Below, in pieces: positions 50,525-59,896 of a stretch of DNA of 64,000 bases. The DNA is taken from contig CAKZVB010000039.1 of assembly GCA_937922015.1 (NCBI GenBank), positions 22,712 through 86,711 on the forward strand, read 5' to 3'. The stretch is from an uncultured Granulosicoccaceae bacterium (GTDB taxonomy: Bacteria > Pseudomonadota > Gammaproteobacteria > Granulosicoccales > Granulosicoccaceae). The position numbers and the translations under genes are program-made. Numbering within the stretch: the first letter of the stretch is position 1; the number at the start of each line of letters is the position of its first letter. The notes under the pieces are model-generated. The model was not told where the DNA came from. It was given only the letters and a program-made list of their open reading frames with translations, and ran no database searches.

Positions 50525-50589
50525 CGCCCGTGCCCCATAATCACCGGCCCCGTAATCACCTGCCCCGTAATCACCTGCCTCTCAATCAT
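50521..50589 (-). CDS. 22-codon mini-ORF bridging tamA and tamB (MIERQVITGQVITGPVIMGHGR*)
   Basis: Start ATG overlaps tamA stop (TTATGA) and stop TGA overlaps tamB start (ATGA); built from a 15-bp repeat. Confidence 0.4.
   Translation of the reverse strand: MIERQVITGQVITGPVIMGHGR
50526..50577. repeat. 15-bp tandem repeat, about 3.5 units (minus strand CAGGTGATTACGGGG)
   Basis: CAGGTGATTACGGGG x2, CCGGTGATTATGGGG, then a partial diverged unit CACGGG.. Confidence 0.85.
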
Positions 50590-52487
50590 AAGTCCGGCCC
50601 AATGGAAAGATGAAACTCCACGTTGCCTTCCCCGGGGTCTTTTAAACTACGGGCCAGATCAAACCGCACCGGGCCGATTGGCGATCTCCAGCGCAAACCC
50701 GCGCCAACACCGATGCGATAATCCGGGCTGTCATTAAAGGCATCACCAAAATCACTGAACACAGCCCAACTGAAGTTATCCCTAAACGGAATCTCATATT
50801 CCACACTCGCCTCGAGCAAGTGCTTTCCGCCCTGGGGTTCATTATCACTATTGACCGGCGCGATCTGTTCAAAGTCATATCCTCTGACAGAACTGTCGCC
50901 ACCGGTGTAATAACGCAGGCTCAGGGGCAGTTTTTCAAAATCTTTCACCCAGGTTGTCGCAATTCGGGATCGCGCAATAAAACGGTTCTTGCTTTCAAAG
51001 GATACAATCCACTTGGTTGAAATTTGCGGCTGAATAAATGATGTATCAGATACCAGCGAATCACTGGCGCCACGCAGACCAAGTTTCAGCCAGGTACCAT
51101 TAACCGTATTAATTCTTTTTTCCAGTTCGGCCGGGTATGTTCGTGTCCACTCAAGACTGGGTACCAGCAAGGTTGATCGGCTGGCTTCACCATCAAGCAC
51201 AAACTTATCGACCTGATAATCCAGTGCATAGGTCTTGAACCATAATCCATCGCGAAACTGATAGTTCGCCCCCAGCCCTACTGATCGACTGTCTTTCTCT
51301 GAGGTATCCGATCTGTCCAGTCTCAGGCTGACACCATAGCTGTCTGTTCGCGGATCTCCCGTCGGTATGGTGTATGCGGCTGCAAGTCCATAACCGATCT
51401 GCGATATCCGACCTTCCGCTTCGTACTGATGACCCCGTGAATTGACACGCCGACCGGTTACACCAACTTTCATTCTGGCACCTGCATCAGTGTCGTAGCC
51501 CACACCCACAACATACTCGCGCGGTACAATATGAGTCAAATCAACTCTGACCGGTACCACCAGTTTTTCAGCGTCCTGCACTGAAGCCTTAACCTCTACC
51601 TGCCTATAGTATTCGGAGTTAGTTAAATCACTTTGCAGGCTTTGCAGCTTTCCGGCGTCGAAATATTCCTGATCCTCCAGCTCTACATATCGTTGCAGCA
51701 GCTCTTCGGATATCCAATCCAGATCCTGAGTCAACTTCGCTTCACCGATGCGGTAACGATCACCCGGATCCATTTGCAAAACGACTTCCGCAGTGTATGC
51801 CTCAAGATCAATTCTTATTTCATGTTTAGTAAATACAGCATCGAAATACCCCAGGCGACTGGCTGCTGTTTGCAAACTTTGCTTTAAATCGTCGTATGCC
51901 TGCTGATCAAGCGGCTGCCCCTTTCTCAACTGTGCCCTGTCGCGCGCCGCGCAAAAAGACATCACCAGATCCTTGTGTTTATTAAACTGATCGTCCTCTA
52001 CTTTGATATCGGGCAGCAGGCTTTTGCGGTTATAGGGTTTATAACGAAAATCATCACACTCGACCAGCACATCACCCAGCGACAACACTGGTTCAGTGGT
52101 AACCAACACTCTGTCTCGTGGATTCACGCGATACACCGCCTGCCACCTTCCACCCAGATCATTCAGGTCGGCATCAATCTCGGCGCGATAATATCCAAAA
52201 GGACGCAATGCCGCGTCGATCTGCTCCGGCGCAATTTGATGCAGATAGCGAAGTCGGGCAACAGACGGAATTTTTTTTTCGTTAAACGCCCACAGATCAA
52301 GCATGCCTTGAATGTTGCTACGCTGCTCTTTATCCACGCCACGCAGCACCACACTGACCTTTTTCACCTGACCTGCGTCAGTATCAGCGACCTGTGCACT
52401 TGAGGTAGCAATAACAGCCGCCAGCAATATCGTGAACACGAGCAACTGTACCGCCCGTCCACGCTGCTGAATAACGCTTTCGATCAT
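50586..52487 (-). CDS. tamA: Autotransporter assembly outer-membrane protein TamA (Omp85/BamA family)
   Basis: POTRA-like N-terminus; RYYTGGDSSVRGYDFEQIAPV; C-terminal GVGAGLRWRSPIGPVRFDLARSLKDP barrel motif; likely start MIESVIQQRGR at 52487. Confidence 0.93.
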   Translation of the reverse strand: MIESVIQQRGRAVQLLVFTILLAAVIATSSAQVADTDAGQVKKVSVVLRGVDKEQRSNIQGMLDLWAFNEKKIPSVARLRYLHQIAPEQIDAALRPFGYYRAEIDADLNDLGGRWQAVYRVNPRDRVLVTTEPVLSLGDVLVECDDFRYKPYNRKSLLPDIKVEDDQFNKHKDLVMSFCAARDRAQLRKGQPLDQQAYDDLKQSLQTAASRLGYFDAVFTKHEIRIDLEAYTAEVVLQMDPGDRYRIGEAKLTQDLDWISEELLQRYVELEDQEYFDAGKLQSLQSDLTNSEYYRQVEVKASVQDAEKLVVPVRVDLTHIVPREYVVGVGYDTDAGARMKVGVTGRRVNSRGHQYEAEGRISQIGYGLAAAYTIPTGDPRTDSYGVSLRLDRSDTSEKDSRSVGLGANYQFRDGLWFKTYALDYQVDKFVLDGEASRSTLLVPSLEWTRTYPAELEKRINTVNGTWLKLGLRGASDSLVSDTSFIQPQISTKWIVSFESKNRFIARSRIATTWVKDFEKLPLSLRYYTGGDSSVRGYDFEQIAPVNSDNEPQGGKHLLEASVEYEIPFRDNFSWAVFSDFGDAFNDSPDYRIGVGAGLRWRSPIGPVRFDLARSLKDPGEGNVEFHLSIGPDL

Positions 52488-52566
52488 AAATAACCGGATT
52501 GAAAAAAATAAATGAAAACAACACGCTAAGGGGAAATCTGCGGCCCACAATAGCAGACACACTTAG

Positions 52567-52725
52567 CCCGCATTATTCACGGAGTTGACGGCATCTCGCT
52601 TGATCTTTGGTTCCACAGAGAAATTTATCTCTTGCAGATATCAATAAGTATTCGACGCTGGCAGAAAATCCTCTGTGAAAACAAATCTCTACGCGATATG
52701 CTCGCCACCCCATCAATAATGCGGG
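52567..52725. mobile_element. Putative small non-autonomous element with short TIRs
   Basis: CCCGCATTATTCA (52567) and TCAATAATGCGGG (52713-52725) are inverted repeats with one mismatch; 159 bp, no ORF. Confidence 0.5.
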
Positions 52726-52956
52726 TTAAGGCAAGCACAATTCATGCACTCTGCAGTTCCTTATAGTTATAAGTGTAGTCAAAAGGCTGGCGAAATGGAG
52801 ATACACCGGGTTTTATTGCACTGTCGTCCAACCGGGACGAGTTTTGCGTACCTTCGGATCACAGCGGATGCCAGTCAGCCTGCAACATCGTTCAACAGAC
52901 CGACACAATAGTTATCTTTATTGGCGATGCCGATGGGACACACACCAAACCCCGAA

Positions 52957-55900
52957 TCAACTGCCGGCCGCTTCAATCAATCTCAATACCCTCAAAAGAT
53001 ACGCCTCTGTCTCAGCGTCAGCGATCGAACGCCGTAGAAAATGCGGAACTTTCGATTCAAACTCGTCCACACTCACCGGCTTAAATTCCAGCAATGCCTC
53101 CTGCATAGAGGCACGCAACAGTCGTTGTCTGCCGCTGTGATCCGGAAATTCCTGTTCAATTTGTTGCGCAAGTGTTGTTAGTTCCTGCTGCAAATCTACA
53201 ACGGGCTTTACAATGTGCAGACTCTGATCTACTGCAGTCTCTTCTGACACTTGCACAGCAGCTGCAGAGACCTCACGCGCTTGTGTCTCAGCGGCATAAT
53301 TATCATCGCGCTGAAGGTCATCCTGACCATCATCCTGCGGGGAGTTTAACATTTCCGCCCGGGGACTTAACCTTTCCAGCTCATGCACAACACGTTGAAT
53401 CTCAGCGTCCGGATTTCTAAACCAGTCAGTAGACCAGATACGCCGAATGCGCCAGCCCAGCCGTTCAAGTACCGCCTCACGCAGTCTGTCTCTGTCGCGA
53501 ACGGTTCTGGCGGAGTGATAGGCGGCACCGTCACACTCGATACCCATTAAGTAGTGACCCTCATTGGAAGGATCAACAACGGCTATATCGATAAAAAATC
53601 CGGCCACGCCGATTTGCGGTACACAGGTATAACCCAGCCGCTCAAGTCGATCAATAACGGCAATTTCAAAATCGCTGTCCGGCTGTCTGCCACTCTGGCG
53701 GGTGTTGTGAACAATACCGGTTTCAAGGTAGGCCAACAGATCACGCAGTGCAACCACACCTCGCTTACTTGATTCTCCAGCCACGATATCGCTTGACGCC
53801 ATCGAAGTGAACACCTGCATGCGCTTACGCGATCGAGTCAGCAATACATTCAATCGCCTCCAGCCGGTTTCGGAATTAACGGGGCCAAAACGCTGATACA
53901 CCCGCGCACCCTCAGTGGCCGGCCCGTAAGTCATGGAGATTAAAATCACATCGCGCTCATCACCCTGAACGTTTTCCAGGTTTTTTACAAACAAGGGCTC
54001 TTCACTGGCCAGGTTCAGTTCAAGCGCCTCGCGCAGCAATACATCGTTCTTGGCTTTTGCTTCAATAGTCGCGTCGATCAGCTGCCGCTGGTTACTGTTC
54101 ATCGCCACAACGCCAATGGAGTCGCCCGGGAAATGCTGAAAGTGACTCGCTACTGCATCAGCAATTGCCTCTGCTTCCTGCACGTTGGTTCTGCCGACAA
54201 ATAAACCATTAACGACTCTGTGTTTAACACCGAACTCTTCGGACTGTCTGGCCGGTGATGGAAACAACACCAGGTCATTGTCGTAAAAATTCTGATTAGA
54301 AAACGCGATAAGAGATTCGTGTTGTGAACGGTAGTGCCAGCGCAGCCTGCGACGGTTAAACATCGGGATAGTTGCATCCAGAATACTCTCCTGCTCACCC
54401 AGAACGGTTACATCTTCATCTTCGTCTTCAACTACCCGATCAAAAAAATTGGTCGGTGGCAGCTGCTTGGGATCACCGACGACGACTAACTGGCTGCCAC
54501 GGGCGATAACCCCCAGCGAGTCTTCCGGCTTGATTTGCGATGCTTCATCCATAATCACCAGATCAAACTCCAGTTGACCCGGCTGCAGATATTGTGCTGC
54601 TGACAGTGGCCCCATCATAAAACAAGGCTTTAATTGAACTAACGCCTTAGCAGCGCGTGACAACAACTGCCTGATCGGTATATGGCGGGTTTTTTTATTG
54701 CACTCATGCCGCAGTAACTTAAGTTCAGTGAGGTCCCTCACATAGGCACCGCTGACTCCCTCCGGCACCTTGTTTTGATCGGCCTTCCAGGCTATCCGTT
54801 CGCGTTGCAGTAGTTGTATCTTCAAATCGGTCCGCGCAAACTGCTCCCTGAGAGTCTGTTGTATGTCACCTGAGAATTGCGCCAGAGGCGCGCATTCACG
54901 TAGAATCTCGCGGGCCAGCTGGTCATAGGACATCGCCAGCCAGGCCTCATCATATTGATCTACAGACAGCCCACCTCGCTCACAGCAGCTGCTAACGCCT
55001 GTCAGACCCAGTTCACTCATCTGACCGGCCGCACCCAGATATGACATCCATCCCGGTATCAGCATTTCACTTTTCAGTGCATTGTTATTTCGCCGTACTA
55101 GCAACTGCAAATCAGACCCGCAGTGCAACAACCAATCACTTTCAGAGACATCGCCGATCTGCAGATATTCGTTTTTCCTGTCGTTATATTCGACAAGACT
55201 GCTTTGAAGCTCCAGTGATATATCATGCAGTTCATCAAGCGTATATTGCTGTGGCGATTGCAGAATAGTGTTCACAACAGCCGGACAAACATTACATTGC
55301 TCAAGCGCCTCGACAAAAGAGAGCGTAGCGACAATGGCACCATGATCAGCTCCGTTGCGCCGAAGTGTATTTATGTCAGTTTCAAAAACGCGGCCCAGCG
55401 CGCTGTCAGGCAGCACACGGTCATTCCATTGCTGGCGTGTTACCTCAAGCGTCTCTACGGCATTCAGCTGATCATTAAAATCTGCAATGGTTATGTTGTC
55501 ACTACCCAGCACCTCACGCGACGGCGCCACGTTTTCGGCAAGTAGTGCGGATAGCGACTTCAACGCCCCCTGCTCTCCCAGCAACGCGGTATCATCATTG
55601 TGCAGCAAATCACCCGGCAATAGTTTATGTCGGATATTGCGAACCGACTGCACACAATGGCGCAAGGCGTCCGGCGCACCCTGATCAATTACCGTGCGTA
55701 GCTTTTGTTCAGCGGCTGGCGGTATTTCCATTAGTGCGCGGGCCAATCCAGCCGGCAATTCAGTCGCTACTTTCTGATACCACCGCCGGAGATTTTGCAA
55801 ACCATCGACATCAGTATTAACGCCTTGATAATCAGCTCCCAACAATTGAGTGTACTCTGCATGCTGGTTAAGTCCGGCACATTCGCGGGAAAACCGAATG

Positions 55901-58683
55901 GCAGCATCCAGACTATCACGTAATTTACGCATGCTTACAGACTCGGCAGCGGCAATTGCTTTTAAACGCCCGCGAGCCGATCGCCAATCACTCTTAAACC
56001 AACCAAACATACCGCCACCATCAAGGCTTGCCTGCATCTCAAGCAGGGGCACGTGATCACCGAGCTTTCTTATATCAAACACTGACGACAACACATCTTT
56101 TTGTTGATGTACCGACGCTACCTGCACCGTTAATTGTTGCAACGCCGGGTCCAGCAGTTCATTTTCAAACCGGGGGTGGCGTTTGTCACTAAGCGTTACG
56201 TCAAGACTGTCAAGCACGGATAAAAACCGCCTTGTCTGCTGGACACTTTCAATGCTCGAATGGCCAAGAACGGTTTGCGCCTGCGGTGCGACATCAGTTG
56301 CCGCCTGTTGTATCTTCAATAGCGCAGCATCACCACGTGCAATAGTATTCATGGTGGCTTCAAGCAACTGACCCGCCTCACCCAGCGTGACCTCTTCGTG
56401 CAGCCTGTACCTCAGCTTCTCAGCACAACTATCAAGCAGGTCGACAGGAAGCTTATCCTGTGTGACCAGGCTTTTCACCGCCGGCAATAGCACATCACTG
56501 GCAGCATGCATTCTTTCAAACAGTTGAAGCTCGTTCTGGCAGGCTGAAAATGTTGCACCATCCAGGCGCGGCAACGCCTTATGACGGATATTTGCACTAA
56601 GCCGGGGCAGAGACTGCAAGCCCTGAACTAACGCTTCTAACGATTCAACACTCAGCGCCACTTCTGCAGGGCTGCACTGCAATTGATCTGACAGAGAATC
56701 GCGCTGCCCGGTCAGTTGCAACAAGCCCTGTTGCCAGTGCGTTAATGCCTGTGTGAACCGGCTGATCTCCTGATGCATGAGATCATCGCGCTTAACACCG
56801 TACCAGGGATGCATTGATATGCCCGAGGCCGCGATGTTATCGTCATCACCGACTGCCAGCACCTGCGTTTCCATCGCATGAAATATTTCTTTGTAGCGAT
56901 CGATTTTATCGCCCACACGTTGACGAAACTCAACCGTAAACTGATTGTCTGACGGCGCGGCATCGCTTACACCATCTGCAAGTTGTAGCAGCGGAACCGA
57001 CAGACCATCCCTGTAACGGGTTGCCGCGGTAAATATCCGGAATGGTGTTAAACCCGTGTTTTTCCATTCACTGTTAATCAGCTCAACGTGGGCTTTAAGT
57101 GTTAGTTTCTGTTTTTCATAGCGATTGATATCTGCTTCTATCTCTGCCGCATCCCGATATTCACCGTGTGCGTTAAGCCGCTCTTCGATAGAATTGAGAA
57201 ACTGACGCTTCTGGGTTTTATGGCTGTGCAGCTCAAGACAGAAATCCCCCAACCCGGCTCTGTCGAGCCTGCTTTTGACCACCTGCAGTGCGGCAAGTTT
57301 CTCAGCGACAAACAACACTCGCTTGCCGTCACTGATGGCCGCCGCTATTAAATTAGTGATGGATTGTGATTTTCCCGTGCCCGGCGGCCCTTCAATAACC
57401 AGACTATTGCCATCGAGCACATCGATAATAGCGCTGTGCTGGGAAGAATCCGCATCATAGATAATCGGGTATCGACGATGCACTTCCGGCAGCTCATCAA
57501 TATCGTGTTCGCGTGAAAAACCTTCATCAGCAGTGTTGGGATCATTCTTTTCAGCACCCAGAAATTGCGCCACCACCGGATGACTGGCAAGCTTGCCCTG
57601 TTCCGGCCATCGATCAGGATCAAGGTCAAGGTACATCAGCAGTTTATTGAAATTCAACAACGACAGGGTCACGTAACGCCGAACGCACCAGTCCGGTTTT
57701 GATTTTTTTAAAATGCCTGCAATTTTCTTCAGATAGGCTTCCGCACTCGGCGCGGATTCCTGCTCTGCGTTAGTGGCGTCTTCATCGGTCAGCGGCGGCA
57801 ACGCCAGGCCGAAATCATTGCGCAATTTTTCAAGCAGAGACAGATTGGCAACAATATCTTCACCGGAATAACTAAGCCGATATTCGAACGTACCAGCCTG
57901 CTTGTTCAGGCGTCCTTTATTAATGGTTACCGGCAACAGCAATAACGGCGCGATGCGCGTAACATCGCTTTTGTCTGCCTCAAACCATTCAAGAAAACCA
58001 AAAGACAGATACAAAATATTTGTCCCCATCTCCTGCACCGCAGATTCTGCCTTTTGATAAAGGTTGCGCACCAGTGCTTCAAGATCTTCCGGGTACAATA
58101 GAGTCTGGATCACCGAGTCCGAATGTTTTGCCGCACGCCCGGGCATGGCAATGTCTCGCTTCGCTTTGGGATCAACAGCCGCGCCCTGTGCCGGGTCGCG
58201 GGAAACATCGCCAGACTGATCAACCTGAGTGCCCGGGTCAGGCTCTGCACTGACGCCTTGTTCATCAGCCATGGAAAAGAGCTCAGCCTGCGACAACCCG
58301 TCGTGAGCATCCGGCACCGGCAATTCATAGTCCACGGACAGCCCCAGAAAGGTTGCCCACTGGGCCGGAGTCGGTGACTCGCGAAGCACCACATCGGCAG
58401 ATGTTTCAGGATCAACCGCCAGATATTGCGCTTCTATTAATTGGGCCCGGGTGGGCAGCGGCACCGGTGCAAAGCGCAACTCTTTGTTGTCCAGCAACAA
58501 GCCAAGTAACTGATCGGGGAACTCATCAACCACTCGAAGACTGCTGGTCCTGCTGTGGCGAAAATTCAATAAGCGGTTGCGCGCTGTAAGATCGAGCAAG
58601 CGATTACGCAACTGGTCCAGTGCCTGGCGGGCTGCCTTTTGACGGGATTCATCCGCTGCCGCCGCATTGTTATTATTTGCCAT
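52957..58683 (-). CDS. DUF4011 - superfamily-1 helicase - Vsr/DUF559-like nuclease - DUF3320 giant protein (candidate defence helicase)
   Basis: N-terminal RNRLLDLTARNRLLNFRHS; Walker A IEGPPGTGKSQSITNLIA; Walker B VIMDEASQIKPEDS; VVGDPKQLPPTNFF; nuclease-like GIECDGAAYHSARTVRDRDRLREAVLERLGWRIRRIWSTDW; terminal DUF3320-like segment. Confidence 0.93.
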   Translation of the reverse strand: MANNNNAAAADESRQKAARQALDQLRNRLLDLTARNRLLNFRHSRTSSLRVVDEFPDQLLGLLLDNKELRFAPVPLPTRAQLIEAQYLAVDPETSADVVLRESPTPAQWATFLGLSVDYELPVPDAHDGLSQAELFSMADEQGVSAEPDPGTQVDQSGDVSRDPAQGAAVDPKAKRDIAMPGRAAKHSDSVIQTLLYPEDLEALVRNLYQKAESAVQEMGTNILYLSFGFLEWFEADKSDVTRIAPLLLLPVTINKGRLNKQAGTFEYRLSYSGEDIVANLSLLEKLRNDFGLALPPLTDEDATNAEQESAPSAEAYLKKIAGILKKSKPDWCVRRYVTLSLLNFNKLLMYLDLDPDRWPEQGKLASHPVVAQFLGAEKNDPNTADEGFSREHDIDELPEVHRRYPIIYDADSSQHSAIIDVLDGNSLVIEGPPGTGKSQSITNLIAAAISDGKRVLFVAEKLAALQVVKSRLDRAGLGDFCLELHSHKTQKRQFLNSIEERLNAHGEYRDAAEIEADINRYEKQKLTLKAHVELINSEWKNTGLTPFRIFTAATRYRDGLSVPLLQLADGVSDAAPSDNQFTVEFRQRVGDKIDRYKEIFHAMETQVLAVGDDDNIAASGISMHPWYGVKRDDLMHQEISRFTQALTHWQQGLLQLTGQRDSLSDQLQCSPAEVALSVESLEALVQGLQSLPRLSANIRHKALPRLDGATFSACQNELQLFERMHAASDVLLPAVKSLVTQDKLPVDLLDSCAEKLRYRLHEEVTLGEAGQLLEATMNTIARGDAALLKIQQAATDVAPQAQTVLGHSSIESVQQTRRFLSVLDSLDVTLSDKRHPRFENELLDPALQQLTVQVASVHQQKDVLSSVFDIRKLGDHVPLLEMQASLDGGGMFGWFKSDWRSARGRLKAIAAAESVSMRKLRDSLDAAIRFSRECAGLNQHAEYTQLLGADYQGVNTDVDGLQNLRRWYQKVATELPAGLARALMEIPPAAEQKLRTVIDQGAPDALRHCVQSVRNIRHKLLPGDLLHNDDTALLGEQGALKSLSALLAENVAPSREVLGSDNITIADFNDQLNAVETLEVTRQQWNDRVLPDSALGRVFETDINTLRRNGADHGAIVATLSFVEALEQCNVCPAVVNTILQSPQQYTLDELHDISLELQSSLVEYNDRKNEYLQIGDVSESDWLLHCGSDLQLLVRRNNNALKSEMLIPGWMSYLGAAGQMSELGLTGVSSCCERGGLSVDQYDEAWLAMSYDQLAREILRECAPLAQFSGDIQQTLREQFARTDLKIQLLQRERIAWKADQNKVPEGVSGAYVRDLTELKLLRHECNKKTRHIPIRQLLSRAAKALVQLKPCFMMGPLSAAQYLQPGQLEFDLVIMDEASQIKPEDSLGVIARGSQLVVVGDPKQLPPTNFFDRVVEDEDEDVTVLGEQESILDATIPMFNRRRLRWHYRSQHESLIAFSNQNFYDNDLVLFPSPARQSEEFGVKHRVVNGLFVGRTNVQEAEAIADAVASHFQHFPGDSIGVVAMNSNQRQLIDATIEAKAKNDVLLREALELNLASEEPLFVKNLENVQGDERDVILISMTYGPATEGARVYQRFGPVNSETGWRRLNVLLTRSRKRMQVFTSMASSDIVAGESSKRGVVALRDLLAYLETGIVHNTRQSGRQPDSDFEIAVIDRLERLGYTCVPQIGVAGFFIDIAVVDPSNEGHYLMGIECDGAAYHSARTVRDRDRLREAVLERLGWRIRRIWSTDWFRNPDAEIQRVVHELERLSPRAEMLNSPQDDGQDDLQRDDNYAAETQAREVSAAAVQVSEETAVDQSLHIVKPVVDLQQELTTLAQQIEQEFPDHSGRQRLLRASMQEALLEFKPVSVDEFESKVPHFLRRSIADAETEAYLLRVLRLIEAAGS

Positions 58684-58920
58684 TAAACCTACGTTTACAC
58701 ACTATTAAGGTCACAACCGGTTTGCACCGATTCACAATGGTGTAAGTCTACAGGGAGAAAGCACTCAGTGTTAGCTTGGAGGCGCGATAAACCAGGTGGA
58801 TGGACGTAGTAGTCCGTCCACTGATCGCTGCCCCCTGTCGTCCGCACCGAGCGCGTTACTGATCAAACGAATGTTTTTGTCATCCGTGCCATTGAATTTC
58901 TTCAATATCCTGTTTCCGCT

Positions 58921-59727
58921 TCATTTAATGACACTGATTTTATCACTTAGCTTAATGGAACCCAGGCGACGCGGGATGAGATGAACGCCGAAAATTACTC
59001 CCTCGTCGGGGCCACGTCGATAACTTGCCAGAGTTTTTAAAGGCTCTTTGCCTTTCTCTTTAGTGACGGGATCAATGGTGGTGAAAACACAGCGAACACA
59101 AGCTTGAGCGACCTCAAATTCTACATCGCCAATACGTACAATCTTCCATTGATCTTCGGCATAGGCCGCACAACCGTCCACAACGAGGTTAGGCCGGAAA
59201 TTTTGCATACTGATCTGTTTATCCAGACGGGAATTAAGATCGGCCAGCGATGCCGTTGAAATCAGCAACAGCGGGCATTGATCAGCAAAACTTACTTCGT
59301 CATGTTCTCGACCACCGTGCTTTTCTAAAACATATCTTGGAACTTGTTCGTTCTGAAAAAACAAACGGCATGGAACCCCCAGGTAGTCAGAAAACCATTG
59401 ATGGAAATCGTCGTGCAGTAAAACCCCGTCAACCGTTCTGCTAAAAAATGTCAGATCGGGAACCGCAGTGCCACGATACTTCAGCGGGATTGTCAGTTGA
59501 ACGTTACCACTGAGCGAAATTTCTAATTGTTCAGCATGAATACGCGTTTGCAGGTCTAACAGACGGGGATATTCCCGAGCTGTGATTAATTTATTGCCGG
59601 CATCAAACAACGCCCAGCTGCGATCGTACTGCAAACCTTGAAGATGCACCGCAGCGGTATCACAGGAGATACTTCCGGCAGATTTCAAGGGATAAACGTA
59701 TATTTCAGATAATTGAATGGTGGTCAT
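58921..59727 (-). CDS. MOSC-domain protein (YcbX-like)
   Basis: IQLSEIYVYPLKSAGSISCDTAAVHLQGLQYDRSWALFD; RPNLVVDGCAAYAEDQWKIVRIGDVEFEVAQACVRCVFTTIDP. Confidence 0.94.
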   Translation of the reverse strand: MTTIQLSEIYVYPLKSAGSISCDTAAVHLQGLQYDRSWALFDAGNKLITAREYPRLLDLQTRIHAEQLEISLSGNVQLTIPLKYRGTAVPDLTFFSRTVDGVLLHDDFHQWFSDYLGVPCRLFFQNEQVPRYVLEKHGGREHDEVSFADQCPLLLISTASLADLNSRLDKQISMQNFRPNLVVDGCAAYAEDQWKIVRIGDVEFEVAQACVRCVFTTIDPVTKEKGKEPLKTLASYRRGPDEGVIFGVHLIPRRLGSIKLSDKISVIK

Positions 59728-59896
59728 AAACGATTATTTCTATTAGAGCATTGCGTGAATTATTCACTAAGTCAAAAAGGTGAAGTAAAAGAGCAGAGTT
59801 GATATAAGCGTTACAAAACGGCCTGCAGCACTTAAAAACAGAACACCAGAACACCAGAACACACTGACCCCGACAGGATCAGTGGAAAATAAAAAA

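Noticed and set aside
59755-59767. GTGAATTATTCAC near-palindrome as another copy of the CCCGCATTATTCAC repeat end
   Set aside because: Lacks the CCCGC/GCGGG part; too short to count as the same repeat.
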